Below, piece by piece: positions 16,712-24,148 of a DNA stretch of 64,000 nt; the stretch's first letter is position 1; the number at the start of each line of letters is the position of its first letter. The notes under the pieces were generated by a model, which worked only from the letters and a program-made list of their open reading frames with translations, was not told the origin of the DNA and did not search any database. Made by a program: the position numbers and the translations under genes. This stretch comes from Hyphomicrobiales bacterium (GTDB lineage: Bacteria > Pseudomonadota > Alphaproteobacteria > Rickettsiales > JACKKO01): assembly GCA_024236395.1 (NCBI GenBank), contig JACKKO010000001.1:558001-622000 (forward strand). The letters are read 5' to 3'.

Positions 16712-17395
16712 ATGCTCACGCCCAGTGTTAATGCAACCTTACTGGTCTCTATTTACGCCCCGGAGAGGCAGGAGAGCATTGCTGCTATACAGGAGACTCC
16801 CGCTCCCAGTGCATCTTCTTCCGCAGCGGCCCTCACGGAAGATACCGTAACCCTCTCTGCTGAGGCACAGGAAGCCATACAGAAACAGGAAACCCCGCGT
16901 GCCGCCCCCGCCCGCGTGCCGGATTATGATATCGAAGCCAATCTGGATATCACCACCCCCCGCCCCAGCGAGGAGAGCGTGCTGAGTAAGATGAGTTTTG
17001 GTGGCTCTTTCTTAAGCATCAGAAAGCTGACATATGAAGAATATTCCGCGCTTCAAGAAAAATATGCCAGTGCTATGTCATCCGAGTACCAAAAAGCTCG
17101 TTACTTGGAACGTCACCCCAGTCCTATCAATGATACTTTAGACCAGAGTTATAAGCTACTAGAAAAAATGATAATTGAAAATGGCATCCCACGCGACTCA
17201 GACTTTTTTAAAAGCCGCCTTAATAGTATTTATCTCAAACATGAGCGCCTTGGTCTCCATGAATATGCCAATGAAGTCATCCAGAAGCGTAGTTTTGAGG
17301 AGTATGGCGTTAGTCTGGATTTAGGAGCATTATACCAGGAGTATCTTGGCTCAGAGTTTCACGGGAGAAAAATCAATTACCCGGTCAGTTCGTAG
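16712..17395 (+). CDS. Island protein of unknown function (paralogue A)
   Basis: 227 residues, no signal peptide or membrane helix. It starts TPSVNATLLVSIYAPE at residue 3, then a Pro/Ala/Ser-rich stretch with EDTVTLSAEAQE, a phrase common in flagellum-associated proteins of alphaproteobacteria. A conserved core of about 70 residues follows (from DYDIEANLDITTPRPSEES to ERHPSPIN) and a variable charged helical tail. The core is almost identical, also at the DNA level, to that of the gene at 17487. No Shine-Dalgarno sequence is obvious before the ATG. Function unknown; a surface or flagellar role is a guess supported by the sigma-54-type promoter. Confidence 0.7.
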   Translation: MLTPSVNATLLVSIYAPERQESIAAIQETPAPSASSSAAALTEDTVTLSAEAQEAIQKQETPRAAPARVPDYDIEANLDITTPRPSEESVLSKMSFGGSFLSIRKLTYEEYSALQEKYASAMSSEYQKARYLERHPSPINDTLDQSYKLLEKMIIENGIPRDSDFFKSRLNSIYLKHERLGLHEYANEVIQKRSFEEYGVSLDLGALYQEYLGSEFHGRKINYPVSS

Positions 17396-17408
17396 CATGG
17401 CGGTTATT

Positions 17409-17471
17409 ATTACAATAAAGGAATTTAGCGAGGGAATTGATCTGGATGAGTTCTATGCTCAATACCTCTAG
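17409..17471 (+). pseudogene. Relic C-terminus of a third paralogue
   Basis: The open stretch between the two paralogues reads KEFSEGIDLDEFYAQYL and then a stop. This matches the C-terminal QEYGVGIDLDDLYQEYL of the downstream gene. No start or upstream part remains in this gap, so a third copy was probably deleted by recombination between repeats. Confidence 0.65.
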
Positions 17472-17486
17472 CCAAGGATCTGTCTG

Positions 17487-18170
17487 GTGTTTACGCCCAG
17501 TGTTAATGCAACCTTACTAGTTTCCATCTATGCGCCGCAGAGGCCGCAGGAGGAAGCCTTCACACAGAACACTTCCGTGCAGGCAAATGTGCCGGTGGTG
17601 GCGGCAGCCACGGAAGATACCGTAACCCTCTCCGCCAAAGCGCAGGCGTTGCTGGCGCAGCAGGAAGCAACCACCCCCAAAGCGGCACCGCCGCCCCCAA
17701 AGCCGGATTATGATATCGAAGCCAATCTGGATATCACTACGCCTCGCCCCAGCGAAGAAAGCGTGCTGAGTAAGATGAGTTTTGGTGGCTCTTTCTTAAG
17801 CATCAGAAAGCTGACATATGAAGAATATTCCGCGCTTCAAGAAAAATATGCCAATGCTATGTCATCCGAGTACCAAAAAGCTCGTTACTTGGAACGTCAC
17901 CCCAGCCCTATTAACGAGGTGTTAGATAGAAGTTACGACTTCATTGAGAAAATAATGGACGGTAAAGCTCCGAAAGATGAGGATCGTTTTGCTTTACGTG
18001 TCTATAACCTTTATGTGCGTCATGAACAATACGATCTCCATGATTATGCTAAGGAAGTGATTTATAAGCGCAGCTTGCAGGAATACGGTGTGGGGATAGA
18101 TTTGGATGATCTTTATCAGGAATACCTCACGCGGGAAGTTCATGGAAAGAAACTACCCTTTGCAACGTAG
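17487..18170 (+). CDS. Island protein of unknown function (paralogue B)
   Basis: 227 residues from a GTG start preceded by AAGGA. N-terminus TPSVNATLLVSIYAPQ and core (DYDIEANLDITTPRPSEES through ERHPSPIN) are the same as in the gene at 16712. The proline-rich linker and the last 75 residues differ. The near-identical DNA core against diverged flanks indicates recent gene conversion. No family is recognised. Confidence 0.7.
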   Translation: MFTPSVNATLLVSIYAPQRPQEEAFTQNTSVQANVPVVAAATEDTVTLSAKAQALLAQQEATTPKAAPPPPKPDYDIEANLDITTPRPSEESVLSKMSFGGSFLSIRKLTYEEYSALQEKYANAMSSEYQKARYLERHPSPINEVLDRSYDFIEKIMDGKAPKDEDRFALRVYNLYVRHEQYDLHDYAKEVIYKRSLQEYGVGIDLDDLYQEYLTREVHGKKLPFAT

Positions 18171-18334
18171 TGTACGCCTATTACTGCAAAAGCGGGATGT
18201 AATGCATTATCACAGCCATACTCTACTTATAATGGCATCTGTTGATACTAATTCAAGCTGACATAGTTACCCCTACCTTTTATCTCTTATTACGTGTGTG
18301 TGTTTTGAGGTGATACAATCAAAGGGGGAGTGTG

Positions 18335-20497
18335 ATGGCGACATTGTATGGAACAGATGGTAGCGATTCCATTAATGGCAACGAGGATGTTGGTGACGTT
18401 ATTTATGGTTACCCATCAACCCTTCCGGGCGAAACCGGCGATGACACACTGAACGGCCTGAGCGGCAATGATACGCTCTATGGTGGGTATGGTAATGATC
18501 TCCTTAAAGGTGAATTGGGTGATGATGTTTTCTATGGTGGTAACGACAGAGATGCTATTTACGGGGGAGATGGCAACGATCTCATCTATGGCGAAGGAGG
18601 CAATGATAGCCTGCTCTATGGCGGAAACGGTAATGATACCATTTCCGGAGGAAGTGATTACGATGTTCTCTATGGCGAAGCGGGTGACGATTCACTGATC
18701 GGCGGTACAGAAGCGGACAGTCTCTATGGTGGTGCAGATAACGATACGCTGGAAGGTGGCGATGGTAATGACACGCTGGAGGGCGGCACCGGCGATGACG
18801 TCTTCGATGGCGGGGATGGCGACGATTCAATAGTGGGCGACGAAGGCAATGATTCTATTCTCGGAGGTGATGGTAACGATAAGCTAAAAGGTGGCACAAA
18901 TAGTAGCCAGACAGGTGATGATACGCTGGATGGTGGTAGCGGCGATGACACGTTAGAGGGTCATGCCGGTAATGATGTGCTTTATGGCGGCAGCGGCAAC
19001 GACAGTGTGAATGGCGGCAGCGGAAACGATTCCCTCTGGGGTGGTTCCGGTAACGACACACTTGCCTCCGGGGATAATATATTGGCTGGAAAAGCAGGGA
19101 ATGACATCTATTTCCACAATGGCAACGGCATCACTACAATTTCGGAATCCAGTGGCGCGGATACGGTAAAATTCACGGAATCCGAAGAATTTTATTTTGA
19201 CAGGGTGGATGATGATTTGGTCATTCGTGATATTAACGACCACAACAGTGATATCTTCACAAACGATGTTGTAATTGCAGATTATTTTTCCAGTAGTAAT
19301 TCTGTAGTCGAATACCTACAGGATAAATATGGCAATACACTTGATATCAGCAACATCCAGATTGGGACATCCAGCAGTGAAACCATCACCGGGACGGGCC
19401 AATCCGATATCATCTTCGGGCGCGATGGCGATGATGTCATTCATGCGCTGGCTGGGAACGATATCATCTTTGGTGAAGACGGGAATGACCATATTACTGG
19501 TGGTAACGACAGTGATTCAATCGTTGGCGGTGCCGGGAATGATACGATTTACGGGGCTAATGGCAGTGGGGGCGACCCGGATGGCAGCGACACGATCTAT
19601 GGCGGAACCGGCAATGACGTAATCCAGGCCCAGAATAGCGACGATACGATCTATGGTGATGATGGTGATGATACCCTCTCCGGTGCAGTGGGCCACGATG
19701 TCATCTTTGGCGGTGAAGGCAATGATCTGCTGAACGGCGACCACGGGAATGACCACCTCGCCGCTGGGAACGGGGATGACACCGTTTATGGTGGTGAAGG
19801 CAACGATACCATCTATGGGGCCAATGGTACGGGTGGAGAGACCGATGGCAATGATGAACTGCACGGAGGTGACGGAAACGATACCATCCAGGCACAGAAT
19901 GGAAACGACTCCCTTTATGGCGATGATGGCGACGATACGCTTGCGGGTGCGGTGGGCCATGACGTGCTGGATGGTGGGGCAGGTAATGATGTCCTGAAGG
20001 GTGATTACGGCAATGACACACTCACTGGCGGTACGGGGGATGATGCCTTTACCTATAACAATGCCAATGAGTATGGCGATGTCATTATGGACTTTGAACA
20101 AAATGCGGATAATGACGCACTGGATTACAATATTGCTAATCTGGTGGCCAATAACGGTACGGCGGTGGATACGTCCGGGGCCACGGTCAATACGCTCAGT
20201 GGCTCGCAGACCGGCGGGACGCACGTCTATCTGGTACAGACCACTGCATCAGGCAGTACGGCGGCCAATGCCGTCACGGCCATCAACAGTGCTGCCGATG
20301 GCACCTTTGCCGCCCAGAATGCGGCAGATGCCCTGCTCTTTGCCGTCTATGACGGGACGGATACCCATCTCTGGTTCGCGGATTTCTCCCTGAATACCAA
20401 CAGCACGGCATTGGAATCCGGAGATTTCAGTCTGGTAGCCACACTCAGCGGTATTGACGTCACCAGCGGTGAACTGGTGGCCGGAGATTTCATGTGA
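18335..20497 (+). CDS. Large RTX calcium-binding repeat protein, likely type I secreted
   Basis: 720 residues from ATG 18335 (GTG 18332 is too close to the AAAGGGGGAG). Almost the whole protein is Gly-Asp nonapeptide repeats (GGxGxDxLxG type) that fold as Ca2+-binding beta rolls outside the cell. Between two repeat blocks, about residues 250-340, is a small beta domain like the haemolysin-type calcium-binding related domain (TVKFTESEEFYFDRVDDDLV). An 88-residue module occurs twice, at 19535 and 19799. The last 150 residues resemble a type I secretion C-terminus. No enzymatic domain is present, so a surface-layer, adhesin or matrix role is likely. No type I transporter is in the window. Confidence 0.85.
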   Translation: MATLYGTDGSDSINGNEDVGDVIYGYPSTLPGETGDDTLNGLSGNDTLYGGYGNDLLKGELGDDVFYGGNDRDAIYGGDGNDLIYGEGGNDSLLYGGNGNDTISGGSDYDVLYGEAGDDSLIGGTEADSLYGGADNDTLEGGDGNDTLEGGTGDDVFDGGDGDDSIVGDEGNDSILGGDGNDKLKGGTNSSQTGDDTLDGGSGDDTLEGHAGNDVLYGGSGNDSVNGGSGNDSLWGGSGNDTLASGDNILAGKAGNDIYFHNGNGITTISESSGADTVKFTESEEFYFDRVDDDLVIRDINDHNSDIFTNDVVIADYFSSSNSVVEYLQDKYGNTLDISNIQIGTSSSETITGTGQSDIIFGRDGDDVIHALAGNDIIFGEDGNDHITGGNDSDSIVGGAGNDTIYGANGSGGDPDGSDTIYGGTGNDVIQAQNSDDTIYGDDGDDTLSGAVGHDVIFGGEGNDLLNGDHGNDHLAAGNGDDTVYGGEGNDTIYGANGTGGETDGNDELHGGDGNDTIQAQNGNDSLYGDDGDDTLAGAVGHDVLDGGAGNDVLKGDYGNDTLTGGTGDDAFTYNNANEYGDVIMDFEQNADNDALDYNIANLVANNGTAVDTSGATVNTLSGSQTGGTHVYLVQTTASGSTAANAVTAINSAADGTFAAQNAADALLFAVYDGTDTHLWFADFSLNTNSTALESGDFSLVATLSGIDVTSGELVAGDFM

Positions 20498-20580
20498 TGT
20501 AATGTGGCACATGTATGTGCCTATGTGGTGCCTGCATAAAATCGTAGAAACAGGCAAATGCCAATAACCTATTGAGGAAT

Positions 20581-20630
20581 ATGGTGGAGCCAAGCGGGAT
20601 CGAACCGCTGACCTCCTGCTTGCAAAGCAG
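20581..20630 (-). repeat. Proximal att-like repeat inside tRNA-Ala
   Basis: Identical over 50 bases to 16354-16403. It covers the CCA end through the 3' side of the anticodon stem-loop of the intact tRNA. The bases outside the two copies differ immediately on both sides. Confidence 0.9.
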
Positions 20631-20657
20631 GCGCTCTCCCAGCTGAGCTATGGCCCC
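20582..20657 (-). tRNA. tRNA-Ala (TGC)
   Basis: 76 bases including encoded CCA. The acceptor stem GGGGCCA pairs with TGGCTCC and has the G3-T70 wobble pair that identifies alanine tRNA. The anticodon loop is TTTGCAA with anticodon TGC. It serves as the integration site of the island to its left. Confidence 0.97.
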
Positions 20658-20782
20658 ACAAAAAGAATCCGGGAAATGGGGGAGATACCTACCACCCACC
20701 CGGCGGCGCGCATCTTACTGAAGCAACACAGGAATGTCAAACGACATTGTAAGACGCAACCCACGGGAAAATAACGGTTTGC

Positions 20783-20831
20783 TTGACATCCCCCCCAAAA
20801 AGCGCCATAACCATGCCACCCGAAAGGGTGG
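20783..20831 (+). promoter_or_regulatory. Sigma-70-type promoter and leader hairpin of trcR
   Basis: TTGACA (20783-20788) and CATAAC (20806-20811) are 17 bases apart. Just after, CCACCC-GAAA-GGGTGG (20816-20831) forms a stem with a GNRA tetraloop that would lie at or near the 5' end of the transcript and could stabilise it. Confidence 0.55.
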
Positions 20832-20871
20832 ATAGGAATTTTCAACCCAACGATAACGAACAGGCATCATC

Positions 20872-21483
20872 ATGACATTGCCCTTAATGCCCAAGGCAAC
20901 GGCCGTCTGGCTGGTAGAAAACACCGCACTGACCTTTGATCAGATTGCACAATTCTGTGGAATGCACCCGCTGGAAGTGCAGGGGATTGCCGATGGCGAG
21001 GTGGCGGTGGGGATCATCGGGCAGGATCCGATCACCAGTGGCCTGCTCGCGAAGGAAAACCTGGAAGCCGCCGAGAAAGACGCTTCCGTCAAGCTGAAAC
21101 TGCGTGAAAGCGTCCAGGAATATATTATCACCCAGCAGAAACAGAAAAAGCGCTATACCCCGGTGGCACGCCGTCAGGATAAGCCCGATGCGGTGGCCTG
21201 GCTGATCAAGCATCACCCGGAGCTCACCGATGCGCAGATCGTCAAGCTGGTAGGGACCACCAAAAGTACGATCGCCGGTATCCGTGACCGCTCGCACTGG
21301 AATATGCAGAATATTCGCCCGCGTGACCCGGTGCTGTTGGGCCTGTGCCAGCAAACCGAGCTACAAATGGCTGTGGATAAAGCCCTGGCTGCCAAAGAGC
21401 GCGGTGAGAAAAAAGTGACCAAGGCCCAAAAAGCTGAAGCGAAGAATCAAAAGGAAGCGCCCGACGCGGCGGCTTCTGCCTAG
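20872..21483 (+). CDS. trcR: Cell-cycle transcriptional regulator TrcR (DUF1013)
   Basis: 203 residues, matching the DUF1013 family found across alphaproteobacteria. Characteristic parts are MPKATAVWLVENTALTFDQI at the start, FCGMHPLEVQGIADGEV, and the helix-turn-helix-like KHHPELTDAQIVKLVGTTKS with RDRSHWNMQNIRPRDPVLLG. In Caulobacter the protein is tied to cell-cycle transcription. The C-terminus is a Lys/Ala-rich tail. hldE starts 12 bases downstream, so the two may be cotranscribed. Its presence fits the CtrA-type boxes seen elsewhere in the window. Confidence 0.9.
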   Translation: MTLPLMPKATAVWLVENTALTFDQIAQFCGMHPLEVQGIADGEVAVGIIGQDPITSGLLAKENLEAAEKDASVKLKLRESVQEYIITQQKQKKRYTPVARRQDKPDAVAWLIKHHPELTDAQIVKLVGTTKSTIAGIRDRSHWNMQNIRPRDPVLLGLCQQTELQMAVDKALAAKERGEKKVTKAQKAEAKNQKEAPDAAASA

Positions 21484-21494
21484 CGGTTGTCCCC

Positions 21495-22964
21495 ATGAAT
21501 CCCCCGGACCGGGAGGCACTCTCCGCCACGATTGAATCGCTGGCTGAGGGGCGCGTACTGTGCCTGGGTGACCTGATGCTCGATACGTTTGTCTATGGCA
21601 GTGTCGACCGGCTTTCGCCCGAAGCACCGGTGCCTGTGCTCAATGCCGCCTATGAAGAGCGGATGCTGGGCGGGGCAGGGAATGTTATCCGGAATATCGC
21701 CGCGCTGGGAGCCAAGGCCTGCCTGATTGCCGCCATTGGGGATGACCCGACCGGCAAGGTACTCACCCGTGCGATTGCCGAGGAAGTCCAGGTGGAGCCG
21801 TATCTTATTACCGAGCGTGATCGGATTTCCACTGTCAAAACCCGCTATATCTCCGGCGCACAGCAGCTTCTGCGGGTGGATCAGGAAAAATCTGATCCGG
21901 TATCCGAGGTGACGGAAGAGCGTATTTTCAATGTGCTGGATAGCGTGATCCCTGAGGTGGATGTGGTGGTGCTTTCGGATTATGCCAAGGGCTTGCTGAC
22001 GCTGCGTGTGGTATGTGGCGCGCTGGAACGTGCCAAATCTTCCGGGAAGCCTACGGTAGTGGATCCAAAACACCGTGATCTTTCCCGTTATGCCGGGGCG
22101 ACAGTGATTACGCCGAATCTGCGTGAACTAATGGAAGCAACCAGCCAGCGCCTGCAAAGCGATGAAGAGATTATTGATGCTGCGCGGGCACTGGCCAAAC
22201 AGCACGATTTTGCCAATGTATTGGTCACCCGCAGCCGCCGTGGCATGACATTGGTGCCGCGGGAAGGCGAAGTCAGCCATTTTAACGCGGTCACGCAGGA
22301 GGTGTTTGATGTTTCCGGCGCAGGGGATACGGTGGTGGCCTGTGTGGCACTGGGAATTGCGGCCGGTTTGCCGCTGAAGGATGCCGCGTATATTGCCAAT
22401 CTGGCGGCGGGAGTGGTGGTGACACGTATCGGCACATCCGTGGTGCACCGTACTGATCTGAAAACGGCACTCCTGACGCATGATATGCTTTCCAGCACGC
22501 GCAAAATCCTGCCGGAAAATGTAGCGCTGACGCACATTCGCCGCTGGCGGGAACAGGGGCAGAAAATTGGCTTTACCAACGGGTGTTTTGATTTGATCCA
22601 CCCCGGTCATGTGTCGCTGATGGAGCAGGCAAAGGCGGCCTGTGACCGGTTGGTGGTAGGGCTTAACAGTGATGATTCGGTACGCCGCCTGAAGGGTAGT
22701 ACCCGTCCGGTACAGTCGGAGATGGCACGGGCGATGGTGTTGGCTTCGCTGGAGCCGGTGGATGCAATTGTTATCTTCCGTGAAGATACCCCGGAAAAAC
22801 TGATTGAGGCCGTGCGCCCGGATGTGCTGGTGAAGGGCGCAGATTACACAGTGGACGAAGTGGTGGGCGGAGCATTCGTACAGAGTTATGGTGGGCAGGT
22901 GGTACTGGCCAAACTTTCGGAAGGCATGAGTACCTCAAACCTGATTCGCCGTGCAAATAGCTAG
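21495..22964 (+). CDS. hldE: Bifunctional heptose 7-phosphate kinase / adenylyltransferase
   Basis: 489 residues, the usual HldE length. The N-terminal PfkB-type kinase (about 1-330) has GGAGNVIRN and the catalytic DVSGAGDTVVA. The C-terminal nucleotidyltransferase (about 350-489) has TNGCFDLIHPGHVSLMEQAK with the HxGH motif. It phosphorylates D-glycero-beta-D-manno-heptose 7-phosphate at O1 and then, after a phosphatase step, adenylylates heptose 1-phosphate to ADP-heptose for the LPS core. It follows trcR closely and converges with the second GH114 gene. Confidence 0.96.
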   Translation: MNPPDREALSATIESLAEGRVLCLGDLMLDTFVYGSVDRLSPEAPVPVLNAAYEERMLGGAGNVIRNIAALGAKACLIAAIGDDPTGKVLTRAIAEEVQVEPYLITERDRISTVKTRYISGAQQLLRVDQEKSDPVSEVTEERIFNVLDSVIPEVDVVVLSDYAKGLLTLRVVCGALERAKSSGKPTVVDPKHRDLSRYAGATVITPNLRELMEATSQRLQSDEEIIDAARALAKQHDFANVLVTRSRRGMTLVPREGEVSHFNAVTQEVFDVSGAGDTVVACVALGIAAGLPLKDAAYIANLAAGVVVTRIGTSVVHRTDLKTALLTHDMLSSTRKILPENVALTHIRRWREQGQKIGFTNGCFDLIHPGHVSLMEQAKAACDRLVVGLNSDDSVRRLKGSTRPVQSEMARAMVLASLEPVDAIVIFREDTPEKLIEAVRPDVLVKGADYTVDEVVGGAFVQSYGGQVVLAKLSEGMSTSNLIRRANS

Positions 22965-22967
22965 CGC

Positions 22968-24071
22968 TTACCAGATTCCGCTATTATCCATATCCAACCC
23001 TGCTAACGGGCTGAAATGCCAGAGAGCGCTGCTATCTTCTGTGCTGTCCGTTGGTGATGGTGCGGGAGAGGTGGAGTCTTCCTCCAGTGGCATTCTGTCC
23101 TTGCAGATGCTGAGGTCACCGGCATGTTTGGTGAAGGAAACGGCACCTTCTGTATCCAGATAATCGCCGCTTTTGGGTGTGATATCATAGATACCTTTGA
23201 GATTTGCTTCCGGCATGACCATATAGACTTTGTAATTGGTGGGGTCGATCATGCCATCCAACGGACGGTTGCCAATGAAGGGAATGAACCCTTCCTGCGC
23301 AGCCTTATAAATGAATTCCTGTTGGTGCGCTTCCTTGGTAGGGTAATCAATCGCTAACACAAATTTTCCTGCATCGGTGGCATTTTTCAGGTGTAGCAGA
23401 TCATAATTTTTCCAGGTAGTCCGTTCGTCGTCCACGAACCATGTGTCTTCCTTTCCTATGCCGTCAATCGCATCAAGGTAACGTTCGTTAGGTACAGGCA
23501 GGCCTTCTTTGGGTAGTTCATCAGCGGTACTGAGCAGCCCTACGGCATTCTGTGGGATGATTTTGAATTCCGGGTTGATGGCTTTGGTATGTTCAGAAAT
23601 ACGCACAACAAAATCGATCATCTTCTCACGCAACTCGGCCTTATCGCCGGGATAGGCTTTAATAACCTGTTCCACCATGTAACCATCCACAATGTCCAGG
23701 TAGACACCTTCATACCCGGCTTTAACGATCTCTGTGAGCTTTTGTAATATTATTTCCTGCCAGTTCTTATCCCAGAATTTGACATTGAAATTGCCTTTCC
23801 AGTTGGGGTTCTCGCCCAGCAGGAACGGGGGAGGAGTTTGATCCCAGCCGCCATCCTGCCAGTAATCCCGGTAATTTTCCGCTTCACCGATGCTGAGATA
23901 GGCGAACAGTACCTTGCCCTGCGCTTTTAAGGCTTCCAGTTCGGCGCAGTTCATTTCCACATCGTCCATATCCACGACGGCAGCCTTGAATTCCGTACCG
24001 ACGAGTGTGCCGAACGAGGCTTTCTGCAGCTGGTAAAGGTAGGGTAGTTCCTTGGTTTTTTCCGTGGGCAT
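22968..24071 (-). CDS. GH114/TM1410-type glycosidase without RTX repeats
   Basis: 367 residues, clearly homologous to the catalytic domain at 2107. Shared motifs are YLSIGEAENYRDYW, GENPNWKGNFNVKFW, GYEGVYLDIVDGYMVE and GNRPLDGMIDP. There is no signal peptide and no RTX region. Instead a short tail (from about residue 320) is rich in Ser/Pro/Asp. It may act inside the cell, use another secretion route, or be a copy that lost its secretion module. The likely activity is hydrolysis of alpha-1,4-galactosamine polymers. Confidence 0.8.
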   Translation of the reverse strand: MPTEKTKELPYLYQLQKASFGTLVGTEFKAAVVDMDDVEMNCAELEALKAQGKVLFAYLSIGEAENYRDYWQDGGWDQTPPPFLLGENPNWKGNFNVKFWDKNWQEIILQKLTEIVKAGYEGVYLDIVDGYMVEQVIKAYPGDKAELREKMIDFVVRISEHTKAINPEFKIIPQNAVGLLSTADELPKEGLPVPNERYLDAIDGIGKEDTWFVDDERTTWKNYDLLHLKNATDAGKFVLAIDYPTKEAHQQEFIYKAAQEGFIPFIGNRPLDGMIDPTNYKVYMVMPEANLKGIYDITPKSGDYLDTEGAVSFTKHAGDLSICKDRMPLEEDSTSPAPSPTDSTEDSSALWHFSPLAGLDMDNSGIW

Positions 24072-24148
24072 AATGACGCAATACGATAATGTTACCGCGT
24101 CTATCTCTAGCGCATTTTGGGTTCCCGCGCCAGCGAAAGCTGAGGGGG

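Larger units (their letters stand above)
16354..20630. mobile_element. Putative genomic island inserted at tRNA-Ala(TGC)
   Basis: A 50-base segment at 16354-16403 is identical to 20581-20630, the 3' half of the intact tRNA-Ala on the minus strand. The copies are direct repeats, and the DNA between them lies on the 3' side of the tRNA, as expected when an element integrates in a tRNA gene and restores it. Cargo: two paralogous proteins, a relic of a third copy and a large RTX protein. There is no integrase or excisionase, so it may be a decayed or satellite element. A past tRNA duplication with decay is the alternative. Confidence 0.65.

Noticed and set aside
18582..20224. Several His/Arg-rich or Ser/Pro-rich frames antisense to the RTX gene
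   Set aside because: They are shadows of the Gly-Asp repeats in other frames; low complexity, no start signals.
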